From the NCBI RefSeq assembly GCF_025823185.1, contig NZ_JACKVK010000008.1, forward strand, positions 125,565 to 189,564: a DNA stretch of 64,000 nt, read 5' to 3'. The notes under the pieces are model-generated. The model was not told the origin of the DNA. It saw only the letters and a list, made by a program, of their open reading frames with translations, and did not search any database. Positions within the stretch are counted from its first letter, which is position 1. Each line of letters opens with the position of its first letter. The stretch comes from Mycobacterium yunnanensis. GTDB taxonomy: Bacteria; Actinomycetota; Actinomycetes; Mycobacteriales; Mycobacteriaceae. A program made the position numbers and the translations under genes. Positions 9,415-17,729 of the stretch are shown piece after piece.

Positions 9415-10326
9415 ATGAGCATCGACGAAGCGGCGTCTGACACGCACGCACACGGGTTCACCCTGTCGCGACGACGGCGATGGCCCTATCTGGTGGCCGC
9501 GATCGTCGTGATCGTGGCGCTGGCAGGCTATTTCATCTTCCTGCGGCCCGGTGCCGCGAAATCGCCCAACGAGACGGCGGGGGCCACGCTGCAGGTGGTC
9601 TATCTCGACTCCAACCCGGCCGAGAAGCGGATCGTCGACTACATCGCCGACAACGTCGCCAAGGACTACGGCGTGAAGGTCGCGTCGGTCGGGTTGGGCG
9701 ACAGCACTCAGATCAACAGCGCGATCAGCGACGGCCGATACGCCGGCACGATCTTCCAGCACCGGCATTGGCTCCAGCAGGTTCTCGACGCCAACCCGGG
9801 CTTCCACGAGCAGGCCGCGACCGGTCCGTTCTTCCACTGGGTGTTCGGCATCTGGTCCGACAAGTACCGCACGCCCGAGCAGATACCCGACGGTGCGACG
9901 GTCTCACTGCTGGCCGACCCCGCCAACAATGCGCAGGGCATCTGGTACTTGGCTCAGGCCGGACTGATCACGCTGCGACCGGGCGCCGACATCACCGCCC
10001 TGACGCAGAAGGACATCGCGACCAACCCGAAGAATCTGAAGTTCACGCTGCTCGACTTCGGAGCTCAGCCCAGGGCGCTGCCCGATCTCGACGCAATCGT
10101 CGGATATGCCGAATCATTCCTGGCTGCAGGCGTTTCCGAGGACAAGCTGATCTTCGCGCCGAAGTCACCCGACGAGTTCGCCTCGGTGCTCACCGTCGGC
10201 AGCGACTACGTCGACGCTCCCAACGTGCAGAACCTGATCAAGGCGTTCAAGGACCCACGGGTGCAGACGTTCATCGCCAACGATCCCGAGGTCAAGAAGC
10301 TCGCGCTGCCTGGGCAACCGGGGTGA
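9415..10326 (+). CDS. second MetQ/NlpA-family substrate-binding protein
   Basis: 303 aa from the ATG at 9415. A TTG at 9406 in the same frame is an alternative, 14 nt after a GGTGGAGAG ribosome site. It has the same design as the MetQ at 6642: a charged head (HGFTLSRRRRWPYLV), one signal-anchor helix with no lipobox Cys, then the MetQ fold (AISDGRYAGTIFQHRHWLQQ, NPKNLKFTLLDFGAQPRALP, VGYAESFLAAG). It shares the importer presumably with MetQ1, widening the substrate range. Its stop overlaps the GTG of an FMN monooxygenase by 4 nt, which ties this binding protein to oxidation of whatever it delivers. Confidence 0.9.
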   Translation: MSIDEAASDTHAHGFTLSRRRRWPYLVAAIVVIVALAGYFIFLRPGAAKSPNETAGATLQVVYLDSNPAEKRIVDYIADNVAKDYGVKVASVGLGDSTQINSAISDGRYAGTIFQHRHWLQQVLDANPGFHEQAATGPFFHWVFGIWSDKYRTPEQIPDGATVSLLADPANNAQGIWYLAQAGLITLRPGADITALTQKDIATNPKNLKFTLLDFGAQPRALPDLDAIVGYAESFLAAGVSEDKLIFAPKSPDEFASVLTVGSDYVDAPNVQNLIKAFKDPRVQTFIANDPEVKKLALPGQPG

Positions 10327-11690
10327 GCCCGGCGCGCGAGCTTCACCTCGGCGTCAACGTCCTCTCCGACGGCATGCACCCGGCGGCGTGGCGACACCCC
10401 GCCGCCGACCCGCTCTGGTTCACCGACCCGGCCTACTGGATCGACCTCGCCAAGACCGCGGAACGGGGCACCCTCGACGCGCTGTTCCTGGCCGACAGCC
10501 CGTCGCTGTTCCAGAAGCCGAACGAACCGCTGGGTGCGCCGCCACTGGCACTGGACCCCATCGTGCTGCTGTCCACCCTGGCCTCGGTGACCACGCGTCT
10601 CGGTCTCATCGGCACGGTCTCGACGTCGTTCGAGGAGCCCTACAACGTCGCCCGGCGGTTCGCCTCGCTGGACCACCTCAGTCGCGGCCGGGTGGCGTGG
10701 AACGTGGTGACCAGCAGCGACCCCTACGCCTGGAACAACTTCGGTCGCGCCGGGGAGGCCGCCGGGCAGCCCGGGCGCCACCAGCGATACCGGCGAGCCG
10801 CCGAATTCGTCGACGTCGTTCGGGCACTGTGGGATTCGTGGGACGACGACGCGGTGCTCGCCGACAAGGCGACCGGGGCGTTCGGTCGCATCGGCTCGGT
10901 CAACACCATCGACCATCGCGGTGAGTACTTCGCCGTGGACGGGCCGCTGACGCTGCCCCGCTCGCCGCAGGGCCACCCGGTGCTGTTCCAGGCGGGCGGA
11001 TCCGCGGGTGGCCTCGACCTCGCCGCGCGCTACGCCGACGGCGTGTTCGCCGCACAGGCGTCGCTACCGGACGCGGTGCGCTACGCCGACGACCTGAGGG
11101 CCCGCACGCTGGCCCATGGCCGGCCCCGTGACGCCGTCCGGATCATGCCCGGGCTGTCCTTCGTCCTCGGCAGCACCGAGGAGGAGGCCCAGCGACGCAA
11201 CCGCGAGCTCAACGAGCTCTCCGGTGACGGGCGGCTGGCCCACCTCGCCGGGCAACTGAGCGTCGACGTCTCCGAGCTGAAGTGGGACGAGCCGCTCCCG
11301 GCATGGCTCCTCGACGGGGCCGAGTCGGCGGGGGGATCGCAGGGAGCCCGCGACATCGTCGTCAACCTGGCCCGGCGCGAGCACCTCACCGTCCGTCAGC
11401 TCCTCGACCGGGTGATCACCTGGCACCGGCTGGTCGTCGGCTCGCCCGAACGACTCGCCGACGCCATCGAGGAGTGGTTCGTCGCGGGTGCGGTCGACGG
11501 GTTCAACCTCATGCCCGACGTGTTCCCGTCCGGCTTGGAACTGTTCGTCGACCACGTCGTTCCGATCCTGCGCGACCGCGGCCTGTTCCGTCGCGAGTAC
11601 ACCCACACGACGCTGCGCGGGCACCTTGGCCTGCCGCGCGTGCCGGATCGGCGGGGAGATCTCGCGAAGTCTGCTTTGCTCTCTGGATGA
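10323..11690 (+). CDS. NtaA/SnaA/DszA-family FMN-dependent monooxygenase
   Basis: 455 aa from a GTG overlapping the metQ2 stop (GTGA). The length and motifs are those of the long FMN-dependent branch of the luciferase-like family: LHLGVNVLSDGMHPAAWRH at the N-terminus, ERGTLDALFLADSP, HLSRGRVAWNVVTS (~120-133), GHPVLFQAGGSAGG and the late VDGFNLMPDVFP. These enzymes use reduced FMN from a separate flavin reductase to oxidise compounds such as dibenzothiophene sulfones, dimethyl sulfide, nitrilotriacetate or EDTA. No reductase gene lies in the window. Coupling to a MetQ-type binding protein suggests an organosulfur substrate used as a sulfur source; this is inference. Confidence 0.9.
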   Translation: MSPARELHLGVNVLSDGMHPAAWRHPAADPLWFTDPAYWIDLAKTAERGTLDALFLADSPSLFQKPNEPLGAPPLALDPIVLLSTLASVTTRLGLIGTVSTSFEEPYNVARRFASLDHLSRGRVAWNVVTSSDPYAWNNFGRAGEAAGQPGRHQRYRRAAEFVDVVRALWDSWDDDAVLADKATGAFGRIGSVNTIDHRGEYFAVDGPLTLPRSPQGHPVLFQAGGSAGGLDLAARYADGVFAAQASLPDAVRYADDLRARTLAHGRPRDAVRIMPGLSFVLGSTEEEAQRRNRELNELSGDGRLAHLAGQLSVDVSELKWDEPLPAWLLDGAESAGGSQGARDIVVNLARREHLTVRQLLDRVITWHRLVVGSPERLADAIEEWFVAGAVDGFNLMPDVFPSGLELFVDHVVPILRDRGLFRREYTHTTLRGHLGLPRVPDRRGDLAKSALLSG

Positions 11691-12514
11691 CACCCTTGAG
11701 TCGGCGTCGCGCGATCGCCATGATGGGCGGCGTGACGGCGGTGGTGGCCGGCTGCGCGCCACGCGCCCACGGCGACGACGATGGTCCGATGCGCTTCGAC
11801 TACGGCCCGCACCCCAGCCAGTACGCCGAACTCTCGCGGCCAGTCGGCTCGACGTCGGCGCCGGTGGTGGTGGTCGTCCACGGCGGCTACTGGCGGTCGA
11901 GTTACGGAGCCGAGTTGGGCCGCCCGTTGGCGGCTGATCTGGTGGGCCGCGGTCTCGCGGCGCTGAACGTCGAGTACCGCCGGGTGGGCGACGGCGGCGG
12001 CTGGCCTCAGACCGGCCAGGACGTTGCGGCAGCGGTCGACGCCCTCGCCGAGCGGACGACCGGCTTGGATCTCACGCGCGTCGTGGGCCTTGGGCATTCG
12101 GCAGGCGGCCAGCTGGCGGGCTGGCTGGCCGCGCGCCGCGGCGGCGCCGTCGTACTCACCGGCGCCATGCTGCAAGCCGGTGTGCTGGATCTGGTGCGCG
12201 GCTCGGCGGAGGCGCTCGGTGGCGGCGCCGTCGACGACTTCCTCGGCGGCTCGCCAGCGAGCGCGCCCCAGGCGTACGCGACGGCGTCCCCGGTGGCCCT
12301 GGTGCCGCTTGGCGTGCCGACGGTGTGCGTGCACGGCACCGCCGACACCCTGGTGCCGATCAACCAGTCGGAGCGCTTCGTCGCCGCGGCGTCGGCGGCC
12401 GGTGACGCGAGCACCCTGCACACGTTCGACGGTGATCACTTCGATCCGATCACCGTCGGCACGCGGGCTTGGGATCTCTGCGTCGACGGTCTGCGGGTGC
12501 TGACCCGCAGTTGA
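11687..12514 (+). CDS. alpha/beta hydrolase, predicted Tat-exported lipoprotein
   Basis: 275 aa from an ATG overlapping the monooxygenase stop by 4 nt (ATGA); the frame open upstream is a shadow. The N-terminus has a twin-arginine stretch (LSRRRAIAMMGG) followed by the lipobox VVAGC, suggesting Tat export and lipidation at Cys23. The fold is an esterase/arylformamidase-like alpha/beta hydrolase: oxyanion motif HGGYWR, nucleophile elbow GHSAGG, Asp in GTADTLVP and His in DGDHFD. It probably cleaves an ester or amide outside the membrane. As third gene of the metQ2-monooxygenase operon it may release the transported compound, but the substrate is unknown. Confidence 0.88.
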   Translation: MTPLSRRRAIAMMGGVTAVVAGCAPRAHGDDDGPMRFDYGPHPSQYAELSRPVGSTSAPVVVVVHGGYWRSSYGAELGRPLAADLVGRGLAALNVEYRRVGDGGGWPQTGQDVAAAVDALAERTTGLDLTRVVGLGHSAGGQLAGWLAARRGGAVVLTGAMLQAGVLDLVRGSAEALGGGAVDDFLGGSPASAPQAYATASPVALVPLGVPTVCVHGTADTLVPINQSERFVAAASAAGDASTLHTFDGDHFDPITVGTRAWDLCVDGLRVLTRS

Positions 12515-12518
12515 CGTA

Positions 12519-12560
12519 CATCAGGCCCTCCCCCGGGGATTGGTTGGGGAGGGCCTGATG
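12519..12560. terminator. bidirectional intrinsic terminator
   Basis: A perfect 15-bp inverted repeat (CATCAGGCCCTCCCC at 12519-12533, complement at 12546-12560) with a 12-nt loop starts 4 nt after the hydrolase stop and ends 13 nt before the stop of the convergent small secreted protein. There is no U-tract, as is usual in mycobacteria. Confidence 0.8.
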
Positions 12561-12573
12561 GGTTCGTGGGCGC

Positions 12574-12795
12574 CTACTTGCCGTTGAGGTGGGCGATGTA
12601 GGCGGGGCCGTGGTTGCCGTACCAGCCGGGTCCGACGGTGGGGGCCGGGGTGGCGTAGGTGCCGGGGCTGTAAGAGTAGCCGGGGCCCTGCGGCTCGGTG
12701 TGGGTCGACGGGGCCGCGTTGGCGATTCCGGCGACTCCGAGGGCGGCGCCTCCGATGACGGTGGCGGTGATGAGGCTGCGGGCGATGACGTTCAT
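12574..12795 (-). CDS. small secreted protein, Gly/Pro/Tyr-rich
   Basis: 73 aa. The ATG at 12795 has a strong AAAGGAG ribosome site, and the much longer frame upstream does not look coding. A classic signal peptide (basic MNVIAR start, hydrophobic core, cleavage near IANAAP) leaves a mature chain of ~45 residues rich in Gly, Pro, Tyr and His (GPGYSYSPG, GPGWYGNHGPAYIAHLNGK). No Cys or catalytic pattern. Small exported proteins of this composition occur in mycobacteria with no known function. It stands alone, with a 228-nt upstream region shared with the amidase, and is backed by a strong shared terminator. Confidence 0.82.
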   Translation of the reverse strand: MNVIARSLITATVIGGAALGVAGIANAAPSTHTEPQGPGYSYSPGTYATPAPTVGPGWYGNHGPAYIAHLNGK

Positions 12796-12831
12796 GTCTG
12801 ACTCCTTTGTCGTCGAGCCGTTTTCGGCGTT

Positions 12832-12845
12832 GACATGACTATGTC
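12832..12845. promoter_or_regulatory. inverted repeat in the promoter region of the small secreted protein
   Basis: GACAT-4nt-ATGTC, 37 nt upstream of the ATG at 12795. On the minus strand the right arm overlaps CATAGT, a plausible -10 box, so a regulator bound here would block transcription. Short arms make chance occurrence possible. Confidence 0.3.
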
Positions 12846-13011
12846 GCGCCCGGAGGCCGGCGTCTGTCGGCTGAGCGGTGGACCGGCGGGATGAACGTCG
12901 TGTCCACCGATCGGGGGAACGCCTGGTGGGAGTTCCGCGACACACGCTCGTAACACTTTGGTGGACAGCCCATTTCCTTCGGTACGTCCTGCGGCGTGGT
13001 CGTCGGCGACC

Positions 13012-13017
13012 TAGGGT
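13012..13017 (+). promoter_or_regulatory. TANNNT -10 box upstream of the amidase
   Basis: TAGGGT with a 6-nt spacer to the ATG at 13024. The spacer GGGAGC also looks like a ribosome site, so either a leaderless or a very short leader transcript is possible. Confidence 0.42.
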
Positions 13018-13023
13018 GGGAGC

Positions 13024-14454
13024 ATGCCCGACACCGAACTGTGCTGGACGCCCGCCACCGAACTCGCCGACGCCGTGCAGGCCGGTTCCTTGAGTCCGAC
13101 GGAGATCGCGAGCGAGTTCGCCGACCGCATCGAGACGGTCAACCCGCAGTTGAACGCCTTCATTCACTTCGACCGCGAGCAGGTGCTGGCCGACGCCGCC
13201 GAACTGCAGGAGGAGGTGGCCCAAGGCCGCACCCGCGGGCCGCTGCACGGGGTGCCGTTCTCGATCAAGGGTCTGACCACCATGGCCGGACTGCCGTTCG
13301 ATTCGTCGTTGAAACCGTTGGCGGGCAACGTGGGAACTCACGACGCCACGGTGGTGACCCGCTTGAAGGATGCCGGTGGCCTGTTCCTCGGCAAGACGAA
13401 CGCACCCGAATTCGGTTACTACGGTGGCACCGACAGCCATCTCTACGGCCCCACGCACAACCCCTGGCGCCACGGCCACACCGCTGGTGGTTCCAGCGGT
13501 GGCGCCGCGGCGGCGGTGGCGGCCGGCTTGGGCCCGCTCGCCGAAGGTGCCGACGGTGCGGGTTCGGTGCGCATTCCCTCGGCGATGTGTGGCGTGGTGG
13601 GTTTCAAGCCGTCACTTGGTCGCATCCCGCACACGCTGCTCGACGGGCGGCATTACACCCACGTCTTCCACGGGCCCATCACGCGGACCGTCGCCGATGC
13701 GGCGCTGATGTTCTCGGTGATGGCCGGCCCGTCCGATAGCGATCCGAACAGCGTGCCCGCCGACGGAATCGACTACGCCTCGGCGATCGAGGGTGACGTC
13801 GCCGGGTGGCGGGTGGCCTGGTCGCCGGACCTGGGCCTCGGACACGTCGACCCCGAGGTGGTCGCGGTGTGCGCCGAAGCCGTGCGGGCGTTCGAATCCC
13901 TTGGTGCCGTGGTCGAGGAGGCGACGCCGGACTGGGGCGATCCCGAAGAGGCCATGTGGAAGGGACTGTGGGTGCCCGGGTACTCCTGCGAGTACGACGT
14001 GCTCGACTGGAAGACGCAGCAGGGCCAGGTCGACGACAATCTGATCGAGATCTTCGCCCAGGCGGAGACGTTGACCGCCGTCGAGATCGGCCGCGCGGAG
14101 GCGTTCCGCGGCGCGATGTGGGACACCTTCAGTCAGTTCATGCGCACCTACGACATCCTGGTCAGCCCCACGTTGGCCACACCCACCTTCCCGCTCGACC
14201 GGTTCGCGCCCGAGTGGCTCGACGGTCAGTCGCTGCAGCGTCAACTCCTCGGCTGGCTGCTGACCTACCCGTTCAACATGACCACGACCCCCGCGATCAC
14301 GGTGCCCGCCGGGTTCACCGCCGACGGCAGGCCGGTCGGCCTGCAGATCGCCGGGGCCCACCGCGCCGACGCCGCCGTCCTTCGGGCCGCGGCGAACTAC
14401 GAGGCTGCCCGTCCCTGGGCCGACGCCACACCGGTTCTGACTACAGCGCCTTGA
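13024..14454 (+). CDS. amidase (amidase-signature family)
   Basis: 476 aa, full length. Hydrolyses a carboxamide to acid and ammonia or amine in the cytosol. The Ser-cisSer-Lys triad is readable: Lys82 in PFSIKGL, the cis-Ser in GGSSGG (155-160), and nucleophile Ser181 in GAGSVRIP. Arg/Pro-rich GRIPHT and the closing PAGFTADGRPVGLQIAG are also typical. Substrate is not predictable; the family ranges from indoleacetamide to aryl amides. It is monocistronic, with its own TAGGGT box, and its 3' end overlaps the convergent kinase gene by 14 nt. A second amidase of the same family lies in that neighbouring operon, so the two may act on related compounds. Confidence 0.92.
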   Translation: MPDTELCWTPATELADAVQAGSLSPTEIASEFADRIETVNPQLNAFIHFDREQVLADAAELQEEVAQGRTRGPLHGVPFSIKGLTTMAGLPFDSSLKPLAGNVGTHDATVVTRLKDAGGLFLGKTNAPEFGYYGGTDSHLYGPTHNPWRHGHTAGGSSGGAAAAVAAGLGPLAEGADGAGSVRIPSAMCGVVGFKPSLGRIPHTLLDGRHYTHVFHGPITRTVADAALMFSVMAGPSDSDPNSVPADGIDYASAIEGDVAGWRVAWSPDLGLGHVDPEVVAVCAEAVRAFESLGAVVEEATPDWGDPEEAMWKGLWVPGYSCEYDVLDWKTQQGQVDDNLIEIFAQAETLTAVEIGRAEAFRGAMWDTFSQFMRTYDILVSPTLATPTFPLDRFAPEWLDGQSLQRQLLGWLLTYPFNMTTTPAITVPAGFTADGRPVGLQIAGAHRADAAVLRAAANYEAARPWADATPVLTTAP

Positions 14455-15388
14455 GCCAGAACGGCCAGCGGGGATCGGACATCTTGAGGCGCGCCCGCAT
14501 CAGCTTCCAGCAGCCGTACTTGTGATAGTCGAAGTCCCATGCCGTGCTCAGCTGCTGGTTGACGCAGGCCCACAGGCCCCACTTGGTGTCGGCCAACGCA
14601 CTGCACACCTGCACCCGGGCCAGCAGTCCGAAGTCGGCCCTGCCGTAGAAGGCCTCGACGAGTTCGTTGATCAATTCCTCGGTGTAGAACATCTCGGTGG
14701 TCAACAACGCGAGCTCGTAGGCGCGTTCGTTGTTGGAGGCGAACTCGTAGTCCACCAGCTTCATCGGCTGACCGTCGCCGACCAGGAAGTTGCCCGGCAT
14801 CGGATCGTTGTGGCACGCAGCCAGATCCAAACCGGAAGCCAGTAGCGCCTCCTTGGCGACCTGGTACTCGCCGAGGATGAGCTCGACGTCCTCCGGGAGC
14901 CGCACGCCAAGCTCGCGGGCCTGCCCGAGGTGCTCGTCGATCATGTCGAACATGGTCTTGGTGGTGCTCAGCAGTTCCCCGTCGTGCAGTACCCGGTAGA
15001 TGTCGATGATCTGGTGGGGGATGCTGGCGTCCTTGAAGTCGCCGTTGGTGCAGGCCCGGTAGCCCTCGAGGAACTCGATCACCTCCACCCCGGTGTCGGC
15101 GTCGAAGTGGACGAGCTCGGGACCAATCCCCTTCACCCCGGCGCGGCGGGCCGCCTCGTTGGCCAGACCGCGGTCGATGAACGTCTCGCTGCCTGCGCCC
15201 GGAATCTTCAGGAAGTAGCGGGTGTCGTTGCCCTCGACGGTGATTCGCCAGTTGCTGTTCTGCAAGCCGCCCAGCACCGGGGCGTACTCCAGGCGTTTGC
15301 CCTGCCACGGCTCGATCGCCGCCAGCGCCGCCTCCACACAACGCTCGGTGTCGTTGCGCGCGGCCCCGAGCACCCGGTCGCCGCTCAC
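14441..15388 (-). CDS. choline/ethanolamine-kinase-like phosphotransferase
   Basis: 315 aa from a GTG overlapping the upstream kinase stop (GTGA). Seen: the Gly-rich N-lobe GGLQNSNWRI, the ATP-binding Lys in YFLKIPG, the Brenner catalytic loop CHNDPMPGNFL (Asp base, Asn metal ligand), and LVDYEFASNNERAYELA in place of the DFG segment. The last two resemble LicA/choline kinase more than aminoglycoside kinases. It should transfer the gamma-phosphate of ATP to the hydroxyl of a small amino alcohol or similar. It is the last gene of a seven-gene operon carrying a symporter and two amide-cleaving enzymes, which suggests that the phosphorylated compound is a product of those hydrolases. Confidence 0.85.
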   Translation of the reverse strand: MSGDRVLGAARNDTERCVEAALAAIEPWQGKRLEYAPVLGGLQNSNWRITVEGNDTRYFLKIPGAGSETFIDRGLANEAARRAGVKGIGPELVHFDADTGVEVIEFLEGYRACTNGDFKDASIPHQIIDIYRVLHDGELLSTTKTMFDMIDEHLGQARELGVRLPEDVELILGEYQVAKEALLASGLDLAACHNDPMPGNFLVGDGQPMKLVDYEFASNNERAYELALLTTEMFYTEELINELVEAFYGRADFGLLARVQVCSALADTKWGLWACVNQQLSTAWDFDYHKYGCWKLMRARLKMSDPRWPFWLKAL

Positions 15389-16323
15389 AGGTTGGCCAGC
15401 CGATCGTAGAAGTGCACGTCGCCCAACCCTGCTCGCGCCCGGAGGAACTGCCAGTCCGACAGTTTGGAGTACTCCAGCGTGCCCGGCCGGGCCGAGTCCG
15501 CGTACGCACCGATCAACCCCCACCGGACGCAATCGGCGATGCCGTAGACCCGAGCCCGATCGAACAGCGATTGGTCGAAACGCCCCCACGCGATCTCGAA
15601 GGCCTGCCGGGCGGTCGAGTCGAAGGGCCGCACCTCGGCCAGCAGGACGCCGATGTCCTGAAGCGGATCCATCACCGCCGCCACGTCCCAGTCCAGCAGC
15701 AGCAGCCGCCCGTCGTCGACGAGGAGGACGTTGGAGACGTTGCCGTCGCCGTGGCAGGGCACCGTGTCGAAATCCGTTGTCACGATGCGCTGCTCGGCCA
15801 TCGCGAGCATGCGCGCCATCCAGTCGAAGTCGGCGGGCAAGGCCACGCCCTTGGCCACGGCGAGGGCGCTCAGCGTCCGCAAGTCGTCGAAGACCGTAGC
15901 CGTCCGGGTGATCGAACCGAAGCCGTGCACCTGGGCGCGCAGGGCGATCAGTTCTTCGAGCCGGGCGTCGTCGTCGAAGACGTTCAGCGTCGCGGTCGAG
16001 GCGCTGTCGACCAGGTTCTCCAGCACCAGGGTGCCTGCGGCGGCGTCGGACGCGTGCACCCGCGGACCCACGCCGCGCTCTCCGGCCTCGGTGGCGGCGG
16101 CGAACGCGTGGGCCACGTCGACGTACGCGTCGGCGTGGCCGATCATCTTCTTCACGAAGACGGTTGCGGGAGAATGGGAGGCGTCACCGGTGCGAACGTC
16201 GAAGCACTCCGAGTCCGCCCCCCACCAACTCGGGCTGGCCATCGTCGGGGCGGCGTCGGCGGTGATGTCCGCGCCGACGAACAACCCCAGCGAGTGCAGC
16301 GAGTCGGCGAGCGAAGTGGTCAT
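15385..16323 (-). CDS. APH-fold phosphotransferase, second kinase of the operon
   Basis: 312 aa; the ATG at 16323 overlaps the amidase stop (ATGA). Kinase features: Lys in TVFVKKMIG, Glu/Leu hinge region GTLVLENLVD, catalytic loop PCHGDGNVSNVLL and metal Asp in LLLLDWDVAAVMDP. The HGDxxxxN loop puts it in the aminoglycoside phosphotransferase superfamily, clearly different from its neighbour's HNDPMPGN loop, so these are not a recent duplication. It ends with a similar KLSDWQFLRARAGL helix to the other kinase. Antibiotic resistance is unlikely from the metabolic context; a small hydroxylated amine is the more likely acceptor. Confidence 0.85.
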   Translation of the reverse strand: MTTSLADSLHSLGLFVGADITADAAPTMASPSWWGADSECFDVRTGDASHSPATVFVKKMIGHADAYVDVAHAFAAATEAGERGVGPRVHASDAAAGTLVLENLVDSASTATLNVFDDDARLEELIALRAQVHGFGSITRTATVFDDLRTLSALAVAKGVALPADFDWMARMLAMAEQRIVTTDFDTVPCHGDGNVSNVLLVDDGRLLLLDWDVAAVMDPLQDIGVLLAEVRPFDSTARQAFEIAWGRFDQSLFDRARVYGIADCVRWGLIGAYADSARPGTLEYSKLSDWQFLRARAGLGDVHFYDRLANL

Positions 16324-17729
16324 CGTCGGCCTCCCAGGTGAACGGCGGCCGGTTCGGGCCAGACGAGGGTGACGGGTCGCGCGGCCTCGAGCCACTTGGC
16401 CAGACGCAGCACGTCGGTGTCGGCGAAGCGCGGCCCGATGATCTGGATGCCGACGGGCATGCCGTCGACGACACCGAAGCACAGGGCCGCGGCGGGTTGC
16501 GCGGTCTGGTTGGCCCAAGCGGTGAAACCGCAGTGCGACAAGGGGTGTGACGGATCGAGCCCGACGTCCTCGGCGGCGAAGCCGACCGTCGGGATGATCG
16601 GTGAGATGACGTAGTCGAATGCTGCGGTGGCGGAACGGACGAGTTCCGCCGAGCGTGCCACGGCCTCTCCGTCGCGGGTGAAGTCGGTGGCAGTGCGGCG
16701 TGCGCCGGGCTCGCACCACTCGCGGATGGCCGGATGCACCAGCCCGCGAAGGCCCTCGTCGATCGATTCCAGCTCGGCCGCGGCGCGCACCTGGAACAGC
16801 CGGTCAAGGGCGGGATAGGGGTCGTCGCGGAAGATGGGCGCCATGGCCGACACGTCTGCGCCACCGTCTCGCAGTGCGGCCGCGGCATCGGCCAGCACCG
16901 ACTGCACCGCGTGGTCGGCGCCGAAGCCCGCTCCCAGTTCGCCGAGGATCCCGATGCGAAGACCGTGTGGAGCCAACGGTTCTCGTGCCGTCGGGGCGGC
17001 CGGAGGCTCCAGGCTCCACAGATCGCGGACGTCGCCGCCGGACAGGACGTCGAACATGTCCATCACGTCGTCGACGGTGCGGCCCATCGGTCCGGCCGAG
17101 CGCATCGTGGACGGGGCGGTGTGGGGGACGCGGCCCTGGGTGGGCTTGAGCGCCACCAGGCCGCAGTGCCCGGCGGGCAGTCGGACCGAGCCGGCGATGT
17201 CGGTGCCCACCGACGAGAAGCCGATCCCCGACGCCAGCGCGGCGCCCGCACCGGAACTCGAGCCGCCCGTGCTGCGCGACGTGTCCCACGGATTGCGGGT
17301 GATGCCGTACAGCGAGCTGACACCGGCGGCCATCATGCCGAAGTCGGGCATCGTGGTCTTCCCGAGGATGACCGCCCCGGCCTCCTTGAGGCGGGCGGCC
17401 GGTGGCGCGTCGAACGTCGAATCGGGCAGGTCGGCGAACGCGGCGCAGCCGTGGCGCCAGGGCATTCCGACGGCCTGCACGCTGTCCTTGATGGTCACCG
17501 GAAGACCGTCGAGCGGACCCAGCGGCGAGCCCTCGGCCCACCGGCGGGCGGCCGCCTCGGCGGCGGTCGCGGCGCCGTCGGCGTCCACGTAGGCCATGGC
17601 GTTGACGGCCGGATCACGGGTCTCGATGCGCTCCAGGGTGCGGCGCAGCACGTCGACCGGTGTCAGGGTGCCGTTTCGAAATGCCTCGCGCACCACGGCC
17701 GCGGGGGCGTCCAGCACGTCGTCGCTCAC
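16320..17729 (-). CDS. amidase (amidase-signature family), operon member
   Basis: 469 aa from a GTG at 17729 overlapping the M20 hydrolase stop (GTGA). Triad: Lys81 in PVTIKDS, cis-Ser in GGSSSG (155-160), nucleophile Ser181 in DIAGSVRLP. The C-terminal [15 protein letters not shown] is the usual family ending. It is only distantly similar to the amidase at 13024. With an M20 N-carbamoyl/allantoate-type hydrolase directly upstream, it probably removes a second C-N bond from the same imported molecule, or hydrolyses a carbamate or urea derivative (the allophanate hydrolase and AtzE/AtzF group belongs to this family). The exact substrate is unknown. Confidence 0.92.
   Translation of the reverse strand: MSDDVLDAPAAVVREAFRNGTLTPVDVLRRTLERIETRDPAVNAMAYVDADGAATAAEAAARRWAEGSPLGPLDGLPVTIKDSVQAVGMPWRHGCAAFADLPDSTFDAPPAARLKEAGAVILGKTTMPDFGMMAAGVSSLYGITRNPWDTSRSTGGSSSGAGAALASGIGFSSVGTDIAGSVRLPAGHCGLVALKPTQGRVPHTAPSTMRSAGPMGRTVDDVMDMFDVLSGGDVRDLWSLEPPAAPTAREPLAPHGLRIGILGELGAGFGADHAVQSVLADAAAALRDGGADVSAMAPIFRDDPYPALDRLFQVRAAAELESIDEGLRGLVHPAIREWCEPGARRTATDFTRDGEAVARSAELVRSATAAFDYVISPIIPTVGFAAEDVGLDPSHPLSHCGFTAWANQTAQPAAALCFGVVDGMPVGIQIIGPRFADTDVLRLAKWLEAARPVTLVWPEPAAVHLGGRR

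Noticed and set aside
9480..10322. Possible long N-terminal extension of the FMN monooxygenase
   Set aside because: It lies wholly inside the second metQ gene in another frame; the GTG at 10323 starts the conserved domain and overlaps the metQ stop.
14441..16323. Aminoglycoside resistance genes
   Set aside because: The fold is right, but the operon context is metabolic, one loop is choline-kinase-like, and chromosomal APH-fold proteins of unrelated function are common in mycobacteria.
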